Assembly (NCBI RefSeq): GCF_017654315.1
Contig: NZ_CP072203.1
Coordinates: forward strand, 62,001 to 126,000
Direction of reading: 5' to 3'
Source of the DNA: Gordonia polyisoprenivorans
GTDB lineage: Bacteria > Actinomycetota > Actinomycetes > Mycobacteriales > Mycobacteriaceae
Length of the DNA: 64,000 nucleotides
Position numbers and translations under genes: made by a program. Shown here piece after piece: positions 17,186 through 25,870 of the stretch. Every line of letters begins with the position of its first letter. The stretch's first letter is position 1. Under the pieces are notes generated by a model. It searched no databases. It saw nothing but the letters and a program-made list of their open reading frames with translations, and had not been told where the DNA came from.

Positions 17186-18613
17186 ATGAGCACCACCGAA
17201 CGCGGTCACGTCGCCGACGCGACCGCTGCCACCAGCGACTACCTGGACAAACGCCGACTCGCGACGGGCACCGCCGGGTGGGTGCTGCTCGCCGGCCTCG
17301 GCGTCAGCTACGTCATCAGCGGTGACTACTCCGGCTGGAACTTCGGCCTGGCCCAGGGCGGTTTCGGAGGTCTCGCGATCGCCGCGGTCGTCATCGCCGC
17401 GATGTATCTGGCCATGGTGCTGGGCATGGCCGAGATGAGTTCGGCACTGCCCGCAGCCGGCGGCGGATACACCTTCGCCCGTCGCGCGCTCGGGCCGTGG
17501 GGCGGGATGGCCACCGGTACCGCCGTGCTCATCGAGTACGCGATCGCCCCGGCGGCCATCGCGACGTTCATCGGGGCCTACGTCGAATCCCTGCATCTGT
17601 TCGGCATCACCGACGGCTGGTGGGTCTACCTCGCCGCGTACGCACTGTTCATCGGCATCCACCTCGCCGGCGTCGGCGAAGCACTCAAGGTGATGTTCGT
17701 GATCACCGCGATCGCCCTGCTCGGGCTGCTAATCTTCGCGATCGCGGCGCTCGGCGACTTCTCGTGGGCCAACCTGACCGACATCGCACCCACCGACGCT
17801 GCAGGTGCGAGTTCGTTCCTCCCGCACGGATATCTGGGCATCTGGTCGGCGATCCCGTTCGCGATCTGGTTCTTCCTCGCGGTCGAGGGTGTCCCGCTGG
17901 CCGCCGAAGAGGCCAAGGACCCGGCCCGCAACGTGCCGCGCGGCATCATCGCGGCGATGTGCGCGCTGATGTTCACCTGCGCGCTGGTGCTGTTCCTGGT
18001 GTCGGGGGCCGGTGGCGCCGAGGCCATGCAGGATTCGGGTAACCCGCTGGTCGAGGCGCTGGGTAGCGGCGCGGCGCACACCGTCGTCAACTACATCGGC
18101 CTCGCCGGCCTGATCGCGAGCTTCTTCTCCATCATCTACGCCTACTCCCGGCAGCTGTTCGCGCTGTCACGCGCCGGATACCTGCCGAAGTCGTTGTCGG
18201 TCACCAACTCCCGCAAGGCGCCGACGCTGGCATTGATCGTGCCCGGCCTGATCGGATTCGGCCTGTCATTGACCGGTGAAGGCGCCATGCTGCTGAACAT
18301 GGCGGTCTTCGGGGCTGCGCTGAGCTACGTGCTGATGATGATCAGCCACATCGTGCTTCGCGTCCGCGAACCGCAACTGGCGCGCCCCTACCGGACGCCC
18401 GGTGGCATCGTCACCACCTCGTTCGCCCTCGTCGTCGCCGTCCTCGCGGTCATCGCGACCTTCCTCGTCGACATCACCGCCGCCACCGGCTGTCTGATCG
18501 TGTTCGCGGTGATCATGGGCTATTTTGGCTTTTACAGCCGCAAGCGGCTCGTCTTCGCCACCGCCGACGAAGAGTTCCAGGCCATCGCCGACGCCGAAGA
18601 AGGACTCTCGTGA
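17186..18613 (+). CDS. eat: Ethanolamine permease
   Basis: A 475-residue 12-segment APC permease resembling the actinobacterial/proteobacterial ethanolamine transporter (GVSYVISGDYSGWNFGLAQGGFGGL, then MAEMSSALPAAGGGYTFARRALGPWGG). The call is supported by its position: its stop overlaps the eutB start in a GTGA junction, and eutC follows, so uptake and deamination are made together. It starts at the ATG at 17186 after GAAAGAGG. The ends TM-rich and the C-terminus is short and acidic (EEFQAIADAEEGLS). Confidence 0.92.
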   Translation: MSTTERGHVADATAATSDYLDKRRLATGTAGWVLLAGLGVSYVISGDYSGWNFGLAQGGFGGLAIAAVVIAAMYLAMVLGMAEMSSALPAAGGGYTFARRALGPWGGMATGTAVLIEYAIAPAAIATFIGAYVESLHLFGITDGWWVYLAAYALFIGIHLAGVGEALKVMFVITAIALLGLLIFAIAALGDFSWANLTDIAPTDAAGASSFLPHGYLGIWSAIPFAIWFFLAVEGVPLAAEEAKDPARNVPRGIIAAMCALMFTCALVLFLVSGAGGAEAMQDSGNPLVEALGSGAAHTVVNYIGLAGLIASFFSIIYAYSRQLFALSRAGYLPKSLSVTNSRKAPTLALIVPGLIGFGLSLTGEGAMLLNMAVFGAALSYVLMMISHIVLRVREPQLARPYRTPGGIVTTSFALVVAVLAVIATFLVDITAATGCLIVFAVIMGYFGFYSRKRLVFATADEEFQAIADAEEGLS

Positions 18614-20016
18614 CCTACCGTCAGACACTGCGCGGACAGACCTACACCTTCGCCGACCTCGTCGAGGTGCTGGCCAAGGCCACGCCCGCACGCTCGGGCG
18701 ACGAGCTGGCCGGGTGCTCCGCGGAGTCCGACGCCGAGCGGGCGGCCGCCGCCTGGGTGCTCGCCGACCTCCCGCTGACGGTATTCCTCGAACAGATGGT
18801 GGTGCCGTATGAGTCCGACGAGGTCACCCGGCTGATCATCGACACCCACGACCGCGAGGCCTTCGCGCCGGTGTCACACCTGACCGTCGGCGGCCTGCGC
18901 GACTGGTTGCTCGAGCAGGTCGGTGATCCGGAAGGACCACGGCGGCTGCGTGCCGTCTCACCCGGGCTGACCCCGGAAATGGTTGCGGCAGTGAGCAAAC
19001 TGATGCGCAACCAGGACCTGATCGCCGTCGCCCGTCGCATCGAGGTGATCTCGGCGTTCCGCACGACCATCGGATTGCCGGGCCGCCTGGCGACGCGGCT
19101 GCAGCCCAACCATCCGACCGACGATCCGCGCGGCATCGCCGCCGGGCTGCTCGACGGACTGCTGCTCGGTTGCGGTGATGCGGTGGTCGGGATCAACCCG
19201 GCGACCGACTCACCGCACGCCACCGCCACATTGCTGAGATTGCTCGACGAGATCCGCACCCGCTTCGACATTCCGATGCAGTCGTGTGTGCTCTCGCACG
19301 TGACCACCACCATCGGGCTCATCGAGGAGGGCGCGCCGGTCGACCTGGTCTTCCAGTCCATCGCCGGTACCGAGGGCGCCAACCGCGGATTCGGCGTCGA
19401 CCTCGCCGTGCTGCGCGAAGCCAACGAGGCCGGCCGATCGTTGGGGCGCGGCACGGTCGGCGACAACGTCATGTACCTGGAAACCGGTCAGGGATCGGCA
19501 CTTTCGGCGGGTGCGCACCTGGGCACCGGCGGTCGGCCGGTTGATCAGCAGACCCTGGAGACCCGCTCGTATGCGGTGGCCCGAGCGCTTGACCCACTCC
19601 TGGTCAACACCGTCGTCGGCTTCATCGGGCCGGAATACCTGTTCGACGGCAAACAGATCATCCGCGCCGGCCTCGAGGATCACTTCTGCGGCAAGCTCCT
19701 CGGCCTGCCGATGGGTGTGGACGTCTGCTACACGAACCATGCCGAGGCCGATCAGAACGACATGGACACCCTGCTGAGTCTGCTCGGCCTGGCGGGCTGC
19801 CCGTTTGTCATCACCGTGCCCGGCGCCGACGACATCATGCTGGGCTATCAGAGCCTGTCCTTTCACGACGTGCTCTACCTGCGCGAGGTCATGGGACTGC
19901 GCGCCGCACCGGAATTCGAGGCGTGGATGCAGACCATCGGCATGGCCGACGAGGGCGGACGGGTCACCCCCCTCGATCCGCACACCTCACCGCTGCGCGG
20001 ACTGGCCGCCTCATGA
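18610..20016 (+). CDS. eutB: Ethanolamine ammonia-lyase large subunit
   Basis: The 468-residue catalytic subunit of the adenosylcobalamin-dependent lyase that turns ethanolamine into acetaldehyde and ammonia. It folds as a TIM barrel. The family signatures GDAVVGINPATDS, FQSIAGTEGANRGFGVDLA and GPEYLFDGKQIIRAGLEDHFCGKLLGLPMGVD then YTNHAEADQND are all present. The GTG start overlaps the permease stop by 4 bases, and its own stop overlaps eutC in an ATGA. No EutA reactivase or microcompartment shell gene is nearby, so this is the simple, shell-free type. Confidence 0.96.
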   Translation: MTYRQTLRGQTYTFADLVEVLAKATPARSGDELAGCSAESDAERAAAAWVLADLPLTVFLEQMVVPYESDEVTRLIIDTHDREAFAPVSHLTVGGLRDWLLEQVGDPEGPRRLRAVSPGLTPEMVAAVSKLMRNQDLIAVARRIEVISAFRTTIGLPGRLATRLQPNHPTDDPRGIAAGLLDGLLLGCGDAVVGINPATDSPHATATLLRLLDEIRTRFDIPMQSCVLSHVTTTIGLIEEGAPVDLVFQSIAGTEGANRGFGVDLAVLREANEAGRSLGRGTVGDNVMYLETGQGSALSAGAHLGTGGRPVDQQTLETRSYAVARALDPLLVNTVVGFIGPEYLFDGKQIIRAGLEDHFCGKLLGLPMGVDVCYTNHAEADQNDMDTLLSLLGLAGCPFVITVPGADDIMLGYQSLSFHDVLYLREVMGLRAAPEFEAWMQTIGMADEGGRVTPLDPHTSPLRGLAAS

Positions 20017-20789
20017 GCACCGGCAACACCCCCGCCCACGACCCGTGGGATCTGATGCGGCGCACCACACAGGCACGAATCGGTTTGCGGCGCAGCGGAT
20101 ACACCCTGGCGACGCACGACGTCCTGACCTTCCAGGCCGATCACGCCGCCGCCCGCGACGCCGTCCACACCCCGATGGACATCGACACCGTCAGCAAGGG
20201 CTTGCGGGAGTTGGGTTTCGGCGAACCGCTCGCGGTGACCAGCCGGGCCTCCTCCCGCACCGAATATCTGCGGCGGCCCGACCTCGGCCGGATGCCCGCG
20301 GATCTGTCATCGATCGAGTCGTCGGGCGCCGACATCGGCATCGTCATCGCCGACGGACTGTCGGCGACCGCCGTCGACACCCATGCCGTCGCCCTCGTCG
20401 ATGCCCTGGCGTCGGTTCTGACACCGCAATTCACCCTCGCGCCAGCGGTTCTCGCCTCCCAGGCCCGGGTGGCCCTCGGCGACCACATCGGTGAGGCACT
20501 CGGTGTGGAGATGCTGATCGTCATCATCGGCGAACGGCCGGGCCTGTCGGTCGCCGACAGTCTCGGTATCTACCTCACCTATGCGCCCGAGCCGGGTCGG
20601 CGTGACTCCGAACGCAATTGCATCTCCAACATCCACCCACCCGACGGTCTCGGGTACGCCGACGCCGCCCGGATCGTTGCGGCGTTGGTCGCCGGTGCCC
20701 GGCAACTCGGCGCGTCGGGCGTCGCCCTGAAGGACACCTCCGCAGGTGAGGCCGCGGTGGCTGCGGCAGAGCAGTCGGGGCTCACCTGA
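20013..20789 (+). CDS. eutC: Ethanolamine ammonia-lyase small subunit
   Basis: The 258-residue partner of EutB that helps bind adenosylcobalamin. It opens with PWDLMRRTTQARIGLRRSGYTL, has the LTFQADHAAARDAVHTPMD segment, and ends with ERNCISNIHPPDGLGYADAARIV, the family's C-terminal signature. It starts at the ATG at 20013, overlapping eutB by 4 bases. It is the last gene of the eat-eutB-eutC operon. No aldehyde dehydrogenase follows, so acetaldehyde must be handled by an enzyme encoded elsewhere. Confidence 0.95.
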   Translation: MSTGNTPAHDPWDLMRRTTQARIGLRRSGYTLATHDVLTFQADHAAARDAVHTPMDIDTVSKGLRELGFGEPLAVTSRASSRTEYLRRPDLGRMPADLSSIESSGADIGIVIADGLSATAVDTHAVALVDALASVLTPQFTLAPAVLASQARVALGDHIGEALGVEMLIVIIGERPGLSVADSLGIYLTYAPEPGRRDSERNCISNIHPPDGLGYADAARIVAALVAGARQLGASGVALKDTSAGEAAVAAAEQSGLT

Positions 20790-20818
20790 AGCACGCCGGG
20801 CGTGTGTGCCGACAGTCT

Positions 20819-22075
20819 TCACACGATTGCACCGAACGCCTCGTCGGCGACCTCCAGTGTTCGGACGATGTCGTCGGAGGTGAGGGCGGCGTTGATGAAG
20901 TGGTTGTGGTGAGAGGTGAGAAACACCCCGCGTCGAACACATTCGGCGATCCAGCGTTGATGCAACATCAACGACGGATCGTCGGCGATGCGAAGGTAGA
21001 ACAGCGCCGGCTCGCCGGAGGCGACAAGGGTCAGACCGTGACCGGCGGCGACGTCGACGAGACCTTGGGTCAGAGAAGTGCCGAGTTCCCGGAACAACGC
21101 AGGCGCATCGAGTTCTTTGAGTTTGGCGATGGTTGCCATACCGGCGGCGAACGGGACCGCACTCATCCAGTAGCTACCGGTGTAGGTGATGCTGCTGACC
21201 GCCGACCGCAAGCTCTCCCGGCCGCACAGGGCGGACACGTTGTAGCCGTTGGCGATCGCCTTGCAGAAACAGATGAGATCGGCAGAAAAGCCGTAGTGAT
21301 GGTCACTGCCGGCGAGGTCGAGACGGAAGCCGGCGCGCACGTCGTCGACGATGAGCACCACTCCGTGTTCGTCACAGAGTGCACGAACCGCGGCCCAAAA
21401 CCCAGGCGCTGGTAGTTCGTTGTCGGCGAAGTTCCCGTGTTGGTACGGCTGTGCAATGAGGGCGGCAATCTCACCGCGATGTTCGGCGAAAGTCTCTCTG
21501 AGCGAGTCGATGTCGTTCCACTTCACCTCGATGTTGCCACCGACGTCCTGCGGCAGGACGCCGGGATAGTCGAGCTTCTGTGCCCACGGGTCGACGCCGT
21601 GATAGTAGCCGGAGAAGAAGACGATTCGGCGGCGTGCGGTGGCGGCGCGCGCGGTCATGATCGCCAGCGTCGTCACATCGCCACCGTTCTTGGCGAAGAA
21701 TGCCCAGTCGGCGCTCGCGACGGTGTCGACCATCACCTCGGCGAAGTCGACGAGCGCCACCGACGGAACCGAGACGGTATCTTCCTTGCGCGCCTGGACA
21801 TCGGCTGCGGCAGCAACATCGGGATCACCGTAACCCAGGACGTTGGGACCGTATCCGCACATGTAGTCGATGAATTCATTGCCGTCGAGGTCCCAGAATC
21901 GGGTGCCCTGGGCATGTGAGGAGAACTTCGGGAAAGCCGATCGCGGGATGTGCATGCCCTCGGTGGGCGACAGGTGGCCGTAGACACCTCCGGGAATCAC
22001 CTTGGCGGCACGGGCAAATGCGGCGTCGCTCGCCGCGTATGTGTAAGAGCGGCTGGGGGATTGGATGTCGGTCAT
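20819..22075 (-). CDS. Class III aminotransferase, glutamate-1-semialdehyde mutase-like
   Basis: A 418-residue fold-I PLP enzyme. Key segments are GTRFWDLDGNEFIDYMCGYGPNVLGY, the DDVRAGFRLDLAGSDHHYGFSADLICFCKAIANGY region with the PLP lysine in CKA, and ITYTGSYWMSAVPFAAGMA. It resembles the GSA-mutase branch but lacks the usual haem-operon context, so it is more likely an amino-group transferase for another substrate. The ATG at 22075 begins 8 bases after the preceding gene; a start at 22108 would overlap that gene. It ends the SDR-unknown-aminotransferase operon. Confidence 0.82.
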   Translation of the reverse strand: MTDIQSPSRSYTYAASDAAFARAAKVIPGGVYGHLSPTEGMHIPRSAFPKFSSHAQGTRFWDLDGNEFIDYMCGYGPNVLGYGDPDVAAAADVQARKEDTVSVPSVALVDFAEVMVDTVASADWAFFAKNGGDVTTLAIMTARAATARRRIVFFSGYYHGVDPWAQKLDYPGVLPQDVGGNIEVKWNDIDSLRETFAEHRGEIAALIAQPYQHGNFADNELPAPGFWAAVRALCDEHGVVLIVDDVRAGFRLDLAGSDHHYGFSADLICFCKAIANGYNVSALCGRESLRSAVSSITYTGSYWMSAVPFAAGMATIAKLKELDAPALFRELGTSLTQGLVDVAAGHGLTLVASGEPALFYLRIADDPSLMLHQRWIAECVRRGVFLTSHHNHFINAALTSDDIVRTLEVADEAFGAIV

Positions 22076-22082
22076 GTGGCGA

Positions 22083-22847
22083 TCATGGCTCCAGGTAGGC
22101 CCCGACACGGTCGAGGATGCGGTTGAGGTTGTCGATGAGCGGGATCAGTCCGTACATGGCTATGCGGCCGTCGCCAACGCAGGCCAACGAGGATTCGCGC
22201 CCGGCGAGCACGTCGCCGACCACGGTCAGGTCGGCGAAACGCAAGACCGCGGTCGGGGGGGCAGAGGTGACGTCGGTGCGTCGCATGTACGACGAGGCGA
22301 CCCCGAATCGATAGGTGTATTCGTCACCGATCTGCATGTCGATGCGCCCGTCAGGCATATGCGCCGCCGAGAATCGGCCGCTGTCATCATTATTGGCAAC
22401 AACGGTGAGTGCGCCGGCCACCACCTCGAGGGTCAGCAACGTGGAGATCTCCCGGAACCGCGGGTCGGCGAGACGCTGAGGGTCGGGTCTCAGATACTCA
22501 CCGAGAAGGTTGGTCAGCGGTGTGAACACCTTGGTGAGGAATCGTAGCCCGCGCGGTCCGGCGGCCGGGATGGGCGACGAGTCACCGGCGACGACCGCGT
22601 TGAGATGGCAGGCTGAGGTGAAGAACAACGTGGGACCGCCTGCGCCCCAACCAGGTCGGATACCGCCGCTCCCGAAGGTGTAGCGCGCGTTCAGTCCGGG
22701 CGCCCGGAGCGTCAACGTGGTGTCCGAGCGCATGGGCGACAGGATGTCGCGGGCGTCGGGCACCAATTCGACCAGGGTCGGCAGTGCCCCGAACACGGCG
22801 TCGAGGTTGATCTCGGCGCGGACGCGCTCGTCGACGTCGATCAGCAT
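22083..22847 (-). CDS. Conserved protein of unknown function
   Basis: I do not recognise this 254-residue protein. It has no signal peptide or membrane segment and shows an alternating pattern (INLDAVFGALPTLVELVPDARD, TLTLRAPGLNARYTFGSGGI, DGRIDMQIGDEYTYRFGV) ending GRIAMYGLIPLIDNLNRILDRVGAYL, which loosely recalls SCP2-type lipid-binding proteins; that is a guess. The ATG at 22847 overlaps the end of the SDR gene by 7 bases, and the aminotransferase starts 8 bases after its stop, so the three work as one operon. Confidence 0.6.
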   Translation of the reverse strand: MLIDVDERVRAEINLDAVFGALPTLVELVPDARDILSPMRSDTTLTLRAPGLNARYTFGSGGIRPGWGAGGPTLFFTSACHLNAVVAGDSSPIPAAGPRGLRFLTKVFTPLTNLLGEYLRPDPQRLADPRFREISTLLTLEVVAGALTVVANNDDSGRFSAAHMPDGRIDMQIGDEYTYRFGVASSYMRRTDVTSAPPTAVLRFADLTVVGDVLAGRESSLACVGDGRIAMYGLIPLIDNLNRILDRVGAYLEP

Positions 22848-23662
22848 GGGCGGCCATCCTTTTCTCGAGGGCCGCTGCCGGCCCGGGTGGTCGATCGGGC
22901 GCCGACGGTCAGCACCAGCCGACGCGGGGCACATCGGGCGGCGAACGCCTGGATGCGGTTGCCGAGGCCGACGGTGACCACCGGCCCGGACGTGGTGTCG
23001 AGCGCGGCGAACGCGGCATCGACGACCTCCTCAACGGTGCCGAGCCGACCGACCTTGAACTGTTCGGAGCCCGAAGCCTCGAAGAACTCGGTGGCGGTCG
23101 GCCCGGGGCAGAGAGCCAGGACGCGCAGACCGCTTCCGCGGCTCTCCTCCCAGATGGCCGAGGTCAGCGACGTCACGAAAGCTTTGCAGGCGGCATAGAC
23201 GGCGAGATTGGGCACCGGTTGGTGACCGGCGGTACTCGACACGGTGATCAGTGCGCCCGCCGGACCGGCCGCCAGCAACGAGGGCAGGAGGTGGCGGGTG
23301 AGCAGTGCCGGCGCCACCACATCAACCGTCATCTCCTCGAGGATCCGATCGGCGTCCTCGTCGACGAACCGACCGGCGGTGCCGAAACCCGCGCAGTTCA
23401 CGAGGATTCCGATGTCGAGGCCAACCTCGCGAAGATGTGCGGCGAGCGCGCCCGGCGCGGCAGGGTCGGCCAGATCGGCGGGTACGACGGCCGCCGACAC
23501 CCCGAATCGACGCTCGAGACTCTCGGCGAGGGCGCGCAATCGCTCGACCCGACGCGCGACGAGCACGACGTTGTGGCCGTTCCTGGCGAACCGTTCGGCA
23601 AAGCCCTTGCCAATACCCGAGCTGGCGCCGGTGACCAGCGCCGTCGGCGCATCTGCGCTCAC
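22841..23662 (-). CDS. Short-chain dehydrogenase/reductase
   Basis: A 273-residue classical SDR. It has TALVTGASSGIGKGFAERFARNGHNVVLVARR (cofactor site, basic residues favouring NADP), ILVNCAGFG, SSTAGHQPVPNLAVYAACKAF (catalytic Ser, Tyr and Lys), and a C-terminal extension ending in a basic segment. The GTG at 23662 gives the usual short N-terminus; TTG or ATG codons at 23707 and 23701 are alternatives with a slightly better upstream AGGA. It leads the operon with the unknown protein and the aminotransferase, opposite the MFS gene. The substrate is unknown. Confidence 0.83.
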   Translation of the reverse strand: MSADAPTALVTGASSGIGKGFAERFARNGHNVVLVARRVERLRALAESLERRFGVSAAVVPADLADPAAPGALAAHLREVGLDIGILVNCAGFGTAGRFVDEDADRILEEMTVDVVAPALLTRHLLPSLLAAGPAGALITVSSTAGHQPVPNLAVYAACKAFVTSLTSAIWEESRGSGLRVLALCPGPTATEFFEASGSEQFKVGRLGTVEEVVDAAFAALDTTSGPVVTVGLGNRIQAFAARCAPRRLVLTVGARSTTRAGSGPREKDGRPC

Positions 23663-23839
23663 AGCTCCCGCTTCCCGGAGACAGCGTGCAGTCACACACA
23701 TCCCCAATTCCTGGACAAATGACTCGTTCGGCTGGCGACGCTGCCGCAGAATTCTCGAGTTTCATCGACGTAAACGGTGAATCTGCCCACTTGCGGCGTC
23801 GACTTCCCGCACTCTTAATGGGAGTAACCGGGACATTAG

Positions 23840-23855
23840 TCCAGACTCTGGAGTC
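23840..23855. promoter_or_regulatory. Overlapping palindromes upstream of the MFS-TetR operon
   Basis: TCCAGA-C-TCTGGA overlaps GACTC-TG-GAGTC in the 265-base gap between the SDR operon and the MFS gene. The TetR protein encoded downstream of the MFS gene is the natural candidate to bind it. Confidence 0.4.
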
Positions 23856-23927
23856 CGGCAAGGTTTCGGCGTCCACCACGCCACGGCGCCGGTGATAATT
23901 GACCGCACATCGACAGGGGGACCAGGC

Positions 23928-25157
23928 ATGCAGATCACGCCGACAGGACCGGACACGGTCGAGGGACTGCCTTCACTGCGGGTCCGCAAGACTGCGGTGG
24001 CCTGCGGATACGCCGCACAGGGACTCGGATACGCCGCGGTCATGACGGCCTTGCCGACCTTCCAGGACACCTGGGGAATCGACGACCAGGGCGTCGCGGT
24101 GATCCTGCTCGGCACGTGCGTCATGGCCGGCATCGGCTCGGTGGCCGCCGACCTGATCTCGGTACGCCGGGGCAGCCGGGTCGCGGTCTGCACCGCCCTG
24201 ACGGTGCAGGTGGCGGCGATCGCGACGATGGCGTTCGCGCCCGTGTTCGCCGCATTCATCGCAGCCGTGGTGGTCTACGGCATCGGCCTGGGCACCATGG
24301 ACGCCGCCGCCAACATGCAGGGCACCATGCTCGAAGCCCGCACGGCCACAACGCATCTCGGACGCTTCTATGCCGCCTACACCGCGGCGGCCGCCCTCGG
24401 CGCGCTGGCCATGAGCGCCTTCCTGTCCACCGCGGCCGGCGCGATCGGAGCACTGCTGACCGCCGGCGCGATCCAACTCGCGGTCGCGGTGTTCGGCGTC
24501 GTCGGCCTCGATCCGTCCCAAGAGGCGATCCACGCCCAACCCGACGCCGAGCCGTCACCTGCGCCCGACGCGGAACGAATCCCGTTGCCGCGCCGCGCGA
24601 TCTGGCTCGTCGGAGCTACGCTGATGGCGATCTACATGCTCGACTCCGCGGTCTCGACGTGGAGCACCGTCTACCTCACCAACGCGTTCGACAACCTCGC
24701 CCACCTCGCCCCACTGGGGTATGCGCTGTATCAGGTCACCACCTTGTTGTCGCGCCTGGTGACCGACCGCCTGGAGATCCGGGTGGGCATCACGCGTCTG
24801 GCCCTGGCCGCGATCGGCATCGGCGTCGCCGGCTGTGTGGTGATCGCCGCCGTCCCGGCCTTCGCCGGGGCGATCGTGGGCCTGGCCATCGCCGGCATCG
24901 GCGGCGGCATCCTGATCCCCGTGACCTTCGCCGCGGCCGGACGCATCCTGCCCGCACGCCGCGACGAGGTCATCGCACGGGTGAACCTCTTCAACTACGC
25001 GGGCGTCATCCTCGGTGCGGTGATCATCGGCGCCATCGCATCGGGCTCCGGGATCGGACTCGGATTCCTGATCCCCGCGGCCGGCCTCGTCGCGGTCATC
25101 CCGCTGGCGCGGCGCATCGACACGACACGCTGGCGCCCCGCACCGAGCGTGGTGTGA
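23928..25157 (+). CDS. Major facilitator superfamily transporter
   Basis: A 409-residue, roughly 12-helix transporter. The inter-helix loop SVAADLISVRRGSRV is a weak motif A, and the helix-4 region MAFAPVFAAFIAAVVVYGIGLGTMDAAANMQGTMLE has the FucP/sugar-like DxxxNxQ pattern. A 40-residue hydrophilic loop (QAIHAQPDAEPSPAPDAE) separates the two halves. The ATG at 23928 follows GGGGGACCAGG. Its stop overlaps the following TetR start by one base (TGATG), so exporter or importer and regulator are co-expressed. The substrate is unknown. Confidence 0.85.
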   Translation: MQITPTGPDTVEGLPSLRVRKTAVACGYAAQGLGYAAVMTALPTFQDTWGIDDQGVAVILLGTCVMAGIGSVAADLISVRRGSRVAVCTALTVQVAAIATMAFAPVFAAFIAAVVVYGIGLGTMDAAANMQGTMLEARTATTHLGRFYAAYTAAAALGALAMSAFLSTAAGAIGALLTAGAIQLAVAVFGVVGLDPSQEAIHAQPDAEPSPAPDAERIPLPRRAIWLVGATLMAIYMLDSAVSTWSTVYLTNAFDNLAHLAPLGYALYQVTTLLSRLVTDRLEIRVGITRLALAAIGIGVAGCVVIAAVPAFAGAIVGLAIAGIGGGILIPVTFAAAGRILPARRDEVIARVNLFNYAGVILGAVIIGAIASGSGIGLGFLIPAAGLVAVIPLARRIDTTRWRPAPSVV

Positions 25158-25792
25158 TGACCAGCCACCAGAGCACCGAGCGGGGCGTCCGCGGACGCAG
25201 CCGTCAGCGTCGGCAGAAGCTGCTCGACGCGACCATCGAGATCATGGCCGAGCAGGGGCTCGCCGCCGTCACCCACCGGGCAGTAGCCGCGACGGCCGGA
25301 CTACCCCCGTCGTCGACCAGCTACTTCTTCGAGTCGATCGACGAGCTGATGGCCGAAGCCGTGACCGAGGCTATGGACCGCGAGGTCGCCCGACTCGGCG
25401 CACTCGAGGGCGTATTCGATGACGGCCCCGCGTCGGCGGGCCGATTGATCGGCAGCTTCGTCGACTTCATCCGCAGCGAACACGACCCGCACACCGTCGC
25501 ACAGTTCGAGATCTACCTCTACGCCTCGCGCAAGCCGGAGCTGCGCGAGCGGGTCGTCACGATCATCGAGGCCACCCGCGACGTTGCCCGCCGCGCGCTG
25601 AATGCCGCAGGTGTCGAGAACCCGCTGGCCGCCGACGCCATGCTCGCGATGATCGACGGATTCTCGTTGCATCGCATCGCCGATCCCGACACCACCGACG
25701 TCGAGAGTCTTCTGCTCGGTCTCCGCGCGCTGCTCGTCGGATTGTCGGCGCTCGAGGTGGTCGGCGATTCCGACCGTTTGGGTCAGCGCTGA
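25157..25792 (+). CDS. TetR family transcriptional regulator
   Basis: A 211-residue TetR protein. Residues 15-65 are the H-T-H (SRQRRQKLLDATIEIMAEQGLAAVTHRAVAATAGLPPSSTSYFFESIDEL), and the rest is an all-helical ligand domain (FEIYLYASRKPELRERV). It is translated from a TGATG junction with the MFS gene and probably represses that operon. The last codons (RLGQR) lie inside a 25-bp tandem repeat that also forms the 3' end of the convergent TetR gene. Confidence 0.88.
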   Translation: MTSHQSTERGVRGRSRQRRQKLLDATIEIMAEQGLAAVTHRAVAATAGLPPSSTSYFFESIDELMAEAVTEAMDREVARLGALEGVFDDGPASAGRLIGSFVDFIRSEHDPHTVAQFEIYLYASRKPELRERVVTIIEATRDVARRALNAAGVENPLAADAMLAMIDGFSLHRIADPDTTDVESLLLGLRALLVGLSALEVVGDSDRLGQR

Positions 25793-25870
25793 TCAAGACC
25801 CTCCGGGTCAACGCCGATCAACACCCTCCGGGTCAGCGCCGATCAAGACCCTCCGGGTCAGCGCCGATCC
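25780..25870. repeat. 25-bp tandem repeat, 3.6 copies, at the convergent ends of two TetR genes
   Basis: Units at 25780, 25805, 25830 and 25855 (partial) read GGGTCAGCGC(C/T)GATCAAGACC plus CTCC, with one to three changes between copies. Each unit carries GGGTC...GACCC arms and TGA stop codons on both strands, so stop and hairpin potential are repeated together. Confidence 0.85.

Noticed and set aside
24116..25156. Arg-rich upstream extension of the TetR gene within the MFS gene
   Set aside because: It is a shifted frame of the MFS gene; the real TetR starts at 25157 with a TGATG overlap.
25780..25870. Tandem repeat as a CRISPR array
   Set aside because: Units are contiguous without variable spacers and overlap coding ends.
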